A stretch of 6,094 bases of DNA from contig JAESUJ010000022.1 in NCBI GenBank assembly GCA_016763165.1, positions 1 to 6,094 of the forward strand, in the 5' to 3' direction. Shown piece by piece: positions 1 through 5,751 of this stretch. The position numbers were made by a program, and so were the translations under genes. The stretch's first letter is position 1; each line of letters starts with the position of its first letter. A model generated the notes under the pieces. It had not been told where the DNA came from. It ran no database searches and saw nothing but the letters and a program-made list of their open reading frames with translations. Origin of the DNA: Candidatus Babeliales bacterium. Its GTDB lineage: Bacteria > Babelota > Babeliae > Babelales > CAZZPM01.

Positions 1-369
1 TGCGAACGAGCAAGTGCATACATGAAAAAACAAGGGATCAAGACTGTATATCAACTTCATGGTGGCATTCATGAATACCTCAACAAATATCCTGATGGCT
101 TTTTTCGGGGCATAAATTATGTTTTTGATAGTCGTCTCAGCATAAAAACAAATGACGATATTCTTGGAAGCTGCGACCTTTGTCAAAAACCATGCGAAAC
201 CTTTACCAACTGCCTTAATACTTCATGTAACAGTCACTTTATAGGATGTGATGCATGCATACAAGAGTACGGAAACAACTGCAGCGCTACATGCCAGCAA
301 CTTATTAAAGAAGGAAAAGTAAAAGCTCGCTTGCCTTTGAAAAAAACATATGAACACAAAACCATCTAA
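1..369 (+). CDS. trhO: tRNA uridine(34) hydroxylase TrhO (UPF0176/YceA, rhodanese-like), C-terminal part, 5' cut by window
   Basis: The reading frame is already open at base 1 and gives 122 residues before TAA. The first visible residues, CERASAYM, match the segment right after the rhodanese active-site loop (CTGGIRCEKA-type) of the UPF0176 family, so the catalytic Cys lies just outside the window. The rhodanese end (VYQLHGGIHEYL) and the family signature YVFDSRLSI follow at about residues 17-48. A tail with nine cysteines (visible residues 58, 61, 65, 71, 76, 83, 86, 94, 98) resembles the Cys-rich, probably metal-binding C-terminus seen in Gram-positive and chlamydial members. Family members hydroxylate the wobble uridine of tRNAs to ho5U in the cytoplasm, independently of prephenate. 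The ATG at 22 is internal, not the start. The 3' end overlaps murB by 20 bp, suggesting cotranscription. Family assignment is firm; the function is known from E. coli and B. subtilis homologues. Confidence 0.9.
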   Translation, partial: CERASAYMKKQGIKTVYQLHGGIHEYLNKYPDGFFRGINYVFDSRLSIKTNDDILGSCDLCQKPCETFTNCLNTSCNSHFIGCDACIQEYGNNCSATCQQLIKEGKVKARLPLKKTYEHKTI

Positions 370-1306
370 TATCCCTGAATGCATTAAAAAACAGGTTCCT
401 CTTGATAATAAAAACTGGTTTAGAACAGGTGGAAAAGCTGAATATTTTATTGAAGCAAAAAGCATTGTTGATATAAAGAGCGCCATCAGATGGGCGAACA
501 ACAATACTATTCCGATAACAATTATTGGCCATGGAGCAAATATTCTTATCAGTGACGATGGAATCCAAGGCCTTGTTGTAATTGTTGATTTACAAAGCAT
601 CAACCATCAAAACAATATTTTAACTGTTGATGCTGGAGTTTCTGTTGATCAAACCATCAACTATGCGCTCAATCACAACTTAGGTGGTCTCGAATTTTTC
701 ACCAGCATTCCTGGATCAATCGGTGGTGCTACCTGTATGAATATTCATTATTTTGATGCATTACTCAGTGATTACATCCAAACAATACAAATGATCGATT
801 TAGACTCTACAGAAATCATTGAAGTAGATCGATCATGGTCTAACTTTGGCTACAATCAATCAAAGTTTTTGAGCAAAAAATATCTCATTATTTCTGTAAC
901 ACTCAAACTAAATATATTAACTGATATTAAGACTGCCTATGCGCAAGGAAGATCTGATGAAATCAGACGACAAAGAAGTCGCCGATACCCGCCAGCTCGC
1001 ACATGCGGTAGTTTTTTTCAAAATTTTTCAACTGATGAATATAAACATGCAAATGGATCAACAAAAATTCCACATGTCGCCTACTATCTTGAATCTGTTG
1101 GAGTTAAAGGTCAACTATCATCAGGAAAAGCATCCGTCTTCTCCCTTCATGCAAATATGCTTACGACAGAAGAAGGTGCAACCAGCAACGATATCTGTAC
1201 ACTTGCCCGCATGATGCAAGAAAAAGTAGATAAAAAATTTGGGCTCTGGCCAAAACCAGAGTGTCAAATTCTTGGTTTCAAGCAGAGCCCATTTATAAAA
1301 ACCTAA
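350..1306 (+). CDS. murB: UDP-N-acetylenolpyruvylglucosamine reductase MurB
   Basis: A 318-residue protein of normal MurB length. It reduces UDP-GlcNAc-enolpyruvate to UDP-MurNAc with NADPH and FAD, the second committed step of peptidoglycan precursor synthesis, in the cytoplasm. Visible motifs are NWFRTGGKA (residues 22-30), the FAD-binding GHGANIL (60-66), IPGSIGG (120-126), CGSFFQNF (219-226) with Ser221 at the proton-donor position, AYYLESVGVKG (244-254), SLHANML (265-271), and WPKPECQILG (300-309) with Glu304 at the catalytic Glu position. The order, without a large extra domain, fits type II enzymes. Two sites are odd. The usual GYRxS motif reads GYNQS (167-171), replacing the active-site Arg with Asn169. 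The MNAGAxG-type loop reads MNIHYFD (130-136). The start overlaps trhO by 20 bp and lacks a good Shine-Dalgarno sequence, so it probably depends on translation of trhO. It converges on bcp with an 11-bp gap. Confidence 0.95.
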   Translation: MNTKPSNIPECIKKQVPLDNKNWFRTGGKAEYFIEAKSIVDIKSAIRWANNNTIPITIIGHGANILISDDGIQGLVVIVDLQSINHQNNILTVDAGVSVDQTINYALNHNLGGLEFFTSIPGSIGGATCMNIHYFDALLSDYIQTIQMIDLDSTEIIEVDRSWSNFGYNQSKFLSKKYLIISVTLKLNILTDIKTAYAQGRSDEIRRQRSRRYPPARTCGSFFQNFSTDEYKHANGSTKIPHVAYYLESVGVKGQLSSGKASVFSLHANMLTTEEGATSNDICTLARMMQEKVDKKFGLWPKPECQILGFKQSPFIKT

Positions 1307-1320
1307 ACTTTAAAAGTTTA
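1304..1320. repeat. 17-nt palindrome joining the murB and bcp stop codons
   Basis: Two 8-bp arms (taaacttt and aaagttta) flank a single central A at 1312. The left end is the murB TAA and the right end is the bcp stop read on the minus strand, so both genes end within one symmetric element. As RNA it could fold into a 6-bp A/U-rich stem with a 5-nt loop. On the minus strand a T5 run follows three bases later, so a weak bcp terminator is possible; on the plus strand no T run follows. Its weak stem argues against strong termination. Confidence 0.4.
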
Positions 1321-1845
1321 ATCTTTCATAGATTTAATAAATTTTAAAATTGTATCTGAATGCGTATCAATAGAAACATCAGGTAAAACATCTGCTATTC
1401 GTCCACTTTTATCAATAATGAAGGTCATTCGACGCGGAAAAAGATTCATAAAAAATAATCTATTTGCCCCATACAGAGTCGCAACCTTCTTTTTTGCATC
1501 GCTCAACAAATAAAATGGTAAGCGATACTCTCTTTTAAACCGATCAAGTCGTTCAACGGTATCATAGCTAATTCCTAAAACAACAATGTTATTTTCGATA
1601 AAATCAGAATATTTGTCTCGTAAAGAACAGGCTTGCTTAGTGCAACCAGGAGTTCCTGCTTTGGGAAAAAAATAAAGTACCACTGGAGAGCCTTTAAACT
1701 CACTCAATGTACGAACCAACCCATCGCTATCATATAATTCAAAATCAGGAGCTACCCCACCAACTTTAGTATTTACTTCTGAAACACTTTTTTTACAACC
1801 AAAAAAACAACCGACGCTCATCATCAAAACTGCAAAACCATCCAT
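1318..1845 (-). CDS. bcp: Thioredoxin-dependent thiol peroxidase, Bcp/PrxQ family, with hydrophobic N-terminus
   Basis: A 175-residue peroxiredoxin of the Bcp/PrxQ class, which reduces H2O2 and organic hydroperoxides using thioredoxin-type electron donors. The core starts at APDFELYDSDG (residues 32-42). The active-site segment PKAGTPGCTKQAC (61-73) contains Thr65, the peroxidatic Cys68 and, five residues on, the resolving Cys73 typical of 2-Cys PrxQ. PRRMTFIIDKSGRI (137-150) carries the conserved Arg ahead of the TFIID strand. Usual PrxQ length is about 150-160 residues; the extra 25 or so at the N-terminus are hydrophobic with Cys13 and Cys17 each preceded by Gly, so an exported or lipid-anchored form is possible, though there is no positive charge before the hydrophobic stretch. 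This is the only ATG before an in-frame stop immediately upstream, but it is poorly placed relative to the ribosome binding site (see the leader entry). It is divergent from grpE and convergent with murB. Enzyme family sure; N-terminus and location unsure. Confidence 0.93.
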   Translation of the reverse strand: MDGFAVLMMSVGCFFGCKKSVSEVNTKVGGVAPDFELYDSDGLVRTLSEFKGSPVVLYFFPKAGTPGCTKQACSLRDKYSDFIENNIVVLGISYDTVERLDRFKREYRLPFYLLSDAKKKVATLYGANRLFFMNLFPRRMTFIIDKSGRIADVLPDVSIDTHSDTILKFIKSMKD

Positions 1846-1869
1846 GAATTATCCATTCTTTCTCTCCTT
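1824..1869 (-). promoter_or_regulatory. bcp ribosome binding site with overlapping 10-codon leader ORF
   Basis: On the minus strand AAGGAG lies at 1869-1864. It is 7 nt from an ATG at 1856 that is not in the bcp frame, whereas the bcp ATG at 1845 is 18 nt away, too far for normal initiation. The ATG at 1856 opens a ten-codon peptide, MDNSWMVLQF, whose TGA (1826-1824) overlaps an in-frame bcp ATG (Met8, 1824-1822) as TGATG. That is a classic reinitiation junction. Alternatives are a frameshift or sequencing error that would join this N-terminus to bcp. The Shine-Dalgarno site is clear; its role is inferred. Confidence 0.5.
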
Positions 1870-1901
1870 ACCATTGATAAAATCATAAAATAAATACTTT
1901 T

Positions 1902-1930
1902 TTCTCGGACGTAGTCGAGAACTTTTTTTT
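1902..1930 (+). terminator. Stem-loop followed by T8: intrinsic terminator, or operator for bcp/grpE
   Basis: The arms ttctcg (1902-1907) and cgagaa (1916-1921) pair perfectly. The stem can extend inward by two more pairs (1909-1910 with 1914-1915) past a bulged G at 1908, leaving a 3-nt loop. One C and then eight Ts (1923-1930) follow, which is the form of a rho-independent terminator for plus-strand transcription. It lies 72 nt upstream of grpE. No plus-strand gene ends nearby; the last is murB, about 600 bases upstream, with bcp on the opposite strand between. The same palindrome could instead be a repressor operator. It is not CIRCE: TTAGCACTC-type arms are absent. I found no convincing -35/-10 pair in the intergenic region, which otherwise is A/T-rich; TATGAT on the minus strand at 1887-1882 is a possible bcp -10 box. 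Confidence 0.55.
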
Positions 1931-1990
1931 ATGATAGGCTTTAAAGACTATAAAAGCAAAATAAAAAAACTGTATTTTTATGTAAATTAT

Positions 1991-2005
1991 AAGGATTATT
2001 GTATG
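1991..2005 (+). promoter_or_regulatory. Ribosome binding site that fixes the grpE start
   Basis: AAGGA at 1991-1995 lies 7 nt before the ATG at 2003. The frame is open further up to an ATG at 1931, but that codon directly follows a T8 tract with no Shine-Dalgarno sequence, and the added 24 residues (Lys/Tyr/Phe-rich) do not resemble a GrpE N-terminus. Confidence 0.8.
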
Positions 2006-2569
2006 GACAAGGATTTCATGCCAGAAGGTCAAAAAAGTCATCTTAAACAAGAAGAACAAGAAGCATTCGTTGAACAACAGGAAGAACTTGATAGCATTTC
2101 AGCCTCTCTCCCGGACAATGACCCCCTTGATGAAATTGTTGATGAATTGAATAAGTCAAAAGATCAGCTTTTAAGAATCAGTGCTGATTTTACCAATTTT
2201 AAAAAACGAATCAGTAAAGAACGTCAAGAATGGAAAGATTCTGCACATATCGCAACAATTAAACCTTTCTTAAACATCATTGATGATTTTGAACGAGCTC
2301 TTTCATTACAACAAAAAGATGATTCTGGATCTGCTCAAACATGGCTTGAAGGATTTTCCATGATTCATAGAAACCTCTTGAAACAGATAGAGTCTCTTGG
2401 TGTTACAGAGATCAAAACCGATGCTGGATTTAATCCTGTTTTTCATGAAGCATTGCTGTTACTAGAAAATAAAGAGTTTAAGTCTGGAGAAATTATTGAA
2501 ATCATACGCAAAGGATACATGTATAACGAGACTGTTATTCGATGTACACAAGTAAGCGTTGCAAAATAA
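2003..2569 (+). CDS. grpE: GrpE, nucleotide exchange factor of the DnaK (Hsp70) chaperone
   Basis: A 188-residue protein from the ATG supported by the AAGGA site, a usual GrpE length. As a dimer it promotes ADP release from DnaK in the cytoplasm and in many bacteria acts as a thermosensor. Residues 1-40 are acidic, Gln/Glu-rich and probably disordered. Residues about 45-100 form the long helical, coiled-coil part (DELNKSKDQLLRISADFTNF, then KKRISKERQEW). The C-terminal beta-domain carries the family signature: SLGVTEIKTDAGFNPVFHEA (131-150), the spacer SGEIIEIIRKGYMYNETVIR (161-180), ending CTQVSVAK. All expected blocks are present. dnaK, dnaJ and hrcA are not adjacent; the next gene, 40 bp downstream on the same strand, is an HtrA protease, giving a chaperone-protease pair. 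Heat-shock control is likely from the family, but no CIRCE element is seen; the upstream stem-loop is the only candidate regulatory site. Confidence 0.96.
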   Translation: MDKDFMPEGQKSHLKQEEQEAFVEQQEELDSISASLPDNDPLDEIVDELNKSKDQLLRISADFTNFKKRISKERQEWKDSAHIATIKPFLNIIDDFERALSLQQKDDSGSAQTWLEGFSMIHRNLLKQIESLGVTEIKTDAGFNPVFHEALLLLENKEFKSGEIIEIIRKGYMYNETVIRCTQVSVAK

Positions 2570-2609
2570 ATAGACCAGATAAAGTCTGCCTCATTACAAA
2601 GGAGCTGTT

Positions 2610-4292
2610 ATGAAATATTCAACAAAAGAGATTTTTAAAACAATAATAGTTTTTTGTGCTTTTATCGGAATAGTTATTTTTGGATTCAAACTATACCAAC
2701 ATCAAGTACATCTCGAGGATGTGATAACAGTTCTTTTAGCTAATGATAAGCATAGCGCACAGAAAAAAATGGGTGTTGTCACACCTGAAGCAACTATTGA
2801 AGCTGTGCATTCTTGGGCAGAAGTACAAAAGAAAACAAAAGATACAGTTGTTCAGGTTTTTACTGAAAGCTTTGAGCTCAATTGGCTTGAACCGTATCGT
2901 CCACCTGAACAACGAGCAGGAACTGGTAGTGGCTTTTTTATTAATAGTGCCGGTGAGTTCTTAACCAATTATCATGTCGTGAGCCAAGCATCACAGATCA
3001 GCATTCAAGTACCAAGTACTGGGCAGATTCGATTCGAAGCAAAAGTTGTCGGAGTCAATCCTGATCGTGACGTAGCTCTCTGTCGTTTAACAGCAGAAGC
3101 GCTTGATACATTAAGAACCGAAATTGGAGTTATTCCATATCTTGAATTTGGAAATTCTGATGCTGTAAAGCGCGGACATGATGTTTTAATTCTTGGGTAC
3201 CCTCTTGGGCAAGGATATATAAAAAGTACACAAGGAATTATTAGTGGACGAGAACGAGTTCGGCTCCTTAATAATCACATGTGTTTTCAGATGACAGCTC
3301 CAATCAATCCAGGTAATTCTGGAGGACCTTCTTTAGATGCACATGGTCGAGTCACTGGCATAGCATTTGCCGGTATAACAAGTGCACAAAATGTTGGTTA
3401 TATCATTCCGATTAATGATATAAAAATTGCGCTCAAAGATTTATATGAGATTCCACTTCTCAGGAAACCTCAACTTGGAGTGCTTTTTTTACCATCAACT
3501 GAATCTTTGATGAAATACTACAAAAACCCTACTGGTGGTGGATTATATGTTGCCAAAATATTCAAAGATTCGGTCTTAGAACGTGCAGGAATGTTGGAAG
3601 GAGATGTTGTCACTGAAGTTGATGGACATCGCCTTGACTATCACGGCGAAACAAATGTTAACTGGTCTGAAGATCGCGTTGGCCTCATAGACCTTCTCAG
3701 CCGCAAAACTGCTGGTGATAAGGTTACCTTCGTGTTCTACAGAAAAGGACAACAAAAAGTAGTCTCTGTCAATCTTGAACCTCGTACCAATCAACCTATT
3801 CGATTCATTTATCCAGAATTTGAAAAAACAAGAACTGATTATGAAGTCGTTGGCGGTACTGTTTTTATGGAACTTTCTATTAATCATGTTTTATTAATGG
3901 AAGGAGCACAATCACTTATGAAATATGTATCACCAGAAAATCAATTTGAATCAAAGTTACTGGTCACACATGTTTTACCAACATCCCCCGCTTCTCGTCT
4001 TAACAAACTCATCAATCCTGGGATGGTCATCGAAGAGGTTAATAATATTAAAGTAGGTACTCTTGATGAAATGCGTGAAGCAATAAAACAGAATAAAGAG
4101 AGTGATTTCATCACATTTTCAAGCTCAGATAATCGATTTTTTGTTTTAGCAATAAAAGACATTTTAATGCATGAAGAACGACTTGCTCGCACTTTTCACT
4201 ACAAATCATCAATAGTAAGCTATCTCCTTCAACAACAACTACAACCAAAAAAGAGTCGCAATGTGCTTGGTGCGTTGCTTTCAGGCGGATAA
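2610..4292 (+). CDS. htrA: Membrane-anchored HtrA/Deg-family serine protease with two PDZ-like domains
   Basis: A 560-residue trypsin-like serine protease for envelope protein quality control. The N-terminus (MKYSTKEIFK, then a hydrophobic stretch at about residues 11-29 without a clear signal peptidase site) suggests a membrane anchor with the rest outside the cytoplasm. The protease domain spans about 70-280. GTGSGF (104-109) precedes His122 in LTNYHVV, Asp154 in PDRDVAL and Ser237 in NPGNSGGPS, so the triad is intact. The segment before GTGSGF is short, with no long DegP-like Q-linker. PDZ1 spans about 286-390 (PQLGVLF, RAGMLEGDVVTEVDGH). A second, diverged PDZ-like region at about 400-515 opens with YEVVGGTVFMEL and includes LPTSPASRLNKLINPGMVI; this recalls plant Deg2/Deg9-type proteins more than E. 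coli DegP. A Gln/Lys-rich tail follows. The start has a strong AAAGGAG (2598-2604) at 5-nt spacing. It lies 40 bp after grpE and 2 bp before tlyA. The family is certain; the symbol is generic. Confidence 0.94.
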   Translation: MKYSTKEIFKTIIVFCAFIGIVIFGFKLYQHQVHLEDVITVLLANDKHSAQKKMGVVTPEATIEAVHSWAEVQKKTKDTVVQVFTESFELNWLEPYRPPEQRAGTGSGFFINSAGEFLTNYHVVSQASQISIQVPSTGQIRFEAKVVGVNPDRDVALCRLTAEALDTLRTEIGVIPYLEFGNSDAVKRGHDVLILGYPLGQGYIKSTQGIISGRERVRLLNNHMCFQMTAPINPGNSGGPSLDAHGRVTGIAFAGITSAQNVGYIIPINDIKIALKDLYEIPLLRKPQLGVLFLPSTESLMKYYKNPTGGGLYVAKIFKDSVLERAGMLEGDVVTEVDGHRLDYHGETNVNWSEDRVGLIDLLSRKTAGDKVTFVFYRKGQQKVVSVNLEPRTNQPIRFIYPEFEKTRTDYEVVGGTVFMELSINHVLLMEGAQSLMKYVSPENQFESKLLVTHVLPTSPASRLNKLINPGMVIEEVNNIKVGTLDEMREAIKQNKESDFITFSSSDNRFFVLAIKDILMHEERLARTFHYKSSIVSYLLQQQLQPKKSRNVLGALLSGG

Positions 4293-4294
4293 GA

Positions 4295-5041
4295 ATGGCT
4301 ATACAAAAAAAACGACTTGATCTCCTTGTTTTAGAACAACATCCTGAATGGAGTAGAACCCAAATTCAAAGTTGGATCTTACAAGGTAAAGTCCACGTAA
4401 ATAATGAAAAAATCAGCAAAGCTGGTATCCTTGTCGCTCTCGATAGCACAATTGAATGCAACATCGAAATTCCAAAATATGTTAGTCGAGGAGGTTTAAA
4501 GCTTGAAAAAGCACTTGAAGACTTCCAGATTGATGTCTCAGGCCTCACTGCTATTGATGGAGGCATTTCAACAGGAGGCTTCACCGACTGTTTGCTGCAA
4601 AATGGAGCTGCAAAAGTGTATGGGATTGATGTTGGACATGGACAGGTTCATGAAAAGCTTCGTCAAGATTCTCGAGTCATTATCAGAGAAAAGACAAATC
4701 TACGAACTCTTACATGGCGAGCAGCCCTTGTTGACATCGTAGTTCTTGATCTTTCATTTATTTCACTTTTAAAAGTTTTACCTGCCGTTCTTGCATCGCT
4801 TAAACCTAATGGGATAATTGTTGCGCTTATAAAACCTCAATTTGAGGCTGAACGACATCAAATTGGCGCTAAGGGATTAGTAAAGGATCCTTTGGTACAT
4901 AAAGCTGTACAGGAGAAGATTGTTGCCGGTATGGCGGAATTGGGTTCTGAGTGCCAAGGAATTATTGAATCACCAATTCGAGGTAACAATAGTGGAAATA
5001 AAGAATTTCTTGGTTACTTCATCAAAAAACAGACGTCGTAA
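4295..5041 (+). CDS. tlyA: TlyA-family rRNA 2'-O-methyltransferase (S4 domain plus FtsJ-like fold)
   Basis: A 248-residue protein matching TlyA, which in mycobacteria methylates the 2'-OH of C1409 in 16S and C1920 in 23S rRNA using S-adenosylmethionine; some members are annotated as hemolysins. An S4 RNA-binding domain covers about residues 4-58 (KKRLDLLVLEQ, SRTQIQSWILQGKVHVN). A short linker leads to YVSRGGLKLEKAL (62-74). The methyltransferase part includes motif I, AIDGGISTGGFTDCLLQNGA (86-105), then VYGIDVGHGQ (108-117), TNLRTL (134-139), VVLDLSFISL (149-158) and ALIKPQFE (177-184). Lys69, Asp152, Lys180 and Glu237 fit the K-D-K-E catalytic tetrad of this fold. Motif I reads DGGIS where DVGAS is usual, a mild departure. 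Length is normal. It starts two bases after the htrA stop with only a weak AGGCGG-type site, so translational coupling is likely. It ends 11 bp from the convergent ankyrin gene. Substrate specificity here is inferred. Confidence 0.93.
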   Translation: MAIQKKRLDLLVLEQHPEWSRTQIQSWILQGKVHVNNEKISKAGILVALDSTIECNIEIPKYVSRGGLKLEKALEDFQIDVSGLTAIDGGISTGGFTDCLLQNGAAKVYGIDVGHGQVHEKLRQDSRVIIREKTNLRTLTWRAALVDIVVLDLSFISLLKVLPAVLASLKPNGIIVALIKPQFEAERHQIGAKGLVKDPLVHKAVQEKIVAGMAELGSECQGIIESPIRGNNSGNKEFLGYFIKKQTS

Positions 5042-5052
5042 GAGTATTTTTT

Positions 5053-5646
5053 CTAAGATATTGCTGCATTCATACGTGCAAATAATATTTTTTGGTTATC
5101 TGGTCGTTGGAATACTTGAGCATAAAGCATAGGGTTTTTCCCCGTTGAATCTAACTTTTTGGGATTCATACCTTGATTAATCAAATATTCTACTACCTCC
5201 CAAGGAGCATGTGCTGCTGCCAGATGAAGAATGCCTGGTTTGGATATTTCAAAAATTACTGAAGGATAATTAGAAAGATATTCTGAACTTTCTAAACATT
5301 TAGGCTTTTTATGCAAGTCTGCAATAAATACTCTTTTTTTCAAATACTTTCTGTAACTGCTTTCCCCAGTGATTACATTTGAACATTTACTGTTCAATGA
5401 CGAAAACAGTACCTCTGTTTCCAATAAATCTTTCAACCTATTTTCTTTTTTTGCTCGTTCGCATATTTTTTCTAACTCTTGAACAAGCATTTGACTCGAT
5501 TTACCATCATCTCCTGCTGATGTCAGACAGATTAATACCAGACTCATCTGCTCCTCTTCAAAGTTATAATCAGAGCAAAATGCTGCTTGTAACTGAACAG
5601 ATAAAGTCAACAACACGATCAAGAGAGCATTCAGACAATAGACCAT
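5053..5646 (-). CDS. Exported ankyrin-repeat protein, paralogue of the upstream neighbour
   Basis: A 197-residue protein from the ATG at 5646, chosen because GGAGGA lies 7 nt upstream; a TTG six codons earlier overlaps that site and is unlikely. Residues 1-22 form a signal peptide: a hydrophobic run (LNALLIVLLTLSVQLQ) ending AAF, compatible with signal peptidase I. Residues 30-95 are charged and helical-looking, with no family I recognise. The segment RKYLKKRVFIAD (99-110) recurs in the next gene. One clear ankyrin repeat covers about 138-170 (GILHLAAAHAPWEVVEYLIN, then QGMNP), with a partial second (DSTGKNPMLYAQ). A lone repeat at the C-terminus is fewer than the usual array. Its function is unknown; ankyrin repeats bind proteins, and export suggests a periplasmic, surface or host-directed role. 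It is convergent with tlyA, and 105 bp separate it from the upstream paralogue stop. Confidence 0.82.
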   Translation of the reverse strand: MVYCLNALLIVLLTLSVQLQAAFCSDYNFEEEQMSLVLICLTSAGDDGKSSQMLVQELEKICERAKKENRLKDLLETEVLFSSLNSKCSNVITGESSYRKYLKKRVFIADLHKKPKCLESSEYLSNYPSVIFEISKPGILHLAAAHAPWEVVEYLINQGMNPKKLDSTGKNPMLYAQVFQRPDNQKILFARMNAAIS

Positions 5647-5653
5647 TACAACT

Positions 5654-5659
5654 TCCTCC
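5654..5659 (-). promoter_or_regulatory. Ribosome binding site that fixes the start of the ankyrin gene
   Basis: On the minus strand GGAGGA (5659-5654) sits 7 nt before the ATG at 5646. The alternative TTG at 5664 would place this Shine-Dalgarno sequence inside the coding region and add acidic residues before the signal peptide. Confidence 0.8.
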
Positions 5660-5751
5660 ACCAAAGAATGTTAATTGACAGATCTCATGCAATAGATGAT
5701 ACATCAATCTCTCTTATTTTTGCATTATTTTGAAGAAATCAACACTATGCT

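Noticed and set aside
223..603. Minus-strand open frames opposite trhO and the start of murB.
   Set aside because: They lie antisense to two well-supported conserved genes, their translations resemble no family, and no ribosome binding site marks them.
1931..2002. A longer GrpE starting at the ATG at 1931.
   Set aside because: No Shine-Dalgarno sequence precedes it, it follows directly on a T8 tract, and the ATG at 2003 has a well-spaced AAGGA.
1846..2002. CIRCE (HrcA operator) upstream of grpE.
   Set aside because: The TTAGCACTC-N9-GAGTGCTAA pattern is absent; the only palindrome there has unrelated arms.
3576..4192. Minus-strand open frames opposite the PDZ region of htrA.
   Set aside because: The plus strand encodes clear PDZ-like sequence throughout; the antisense frames show no recognisable motif or start signal.
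1..5463. A 13-nt exact inverted match between positions 1-13 and 5451-5463, suggestive of a repeat or attachment site pair.
   Set aside because: Both copies are coding and in the sense frame each encodes Cys-Glu-Arg-Ala, in trhO and in the ankyrin gene; no flanking similarity extends the match, so coincidence of codons is enough.
5647..5664. TTG start for the complete ankyrin gene at 5664.
   Set aside because: It would put the GGAGGA ribosome binding site inside the gene and acidic residues ahead of the signal peptide; the ATG at 5646 is better.
5665..5751. A promoter or terminator between the two ankyrin genes.
   Set aside because: I found no convincing -35/-10 pair and no GC-rich stem with a T run; TTGATG and TTGCAT hexamers occur on the minus strand but have no partner at proper spacing.
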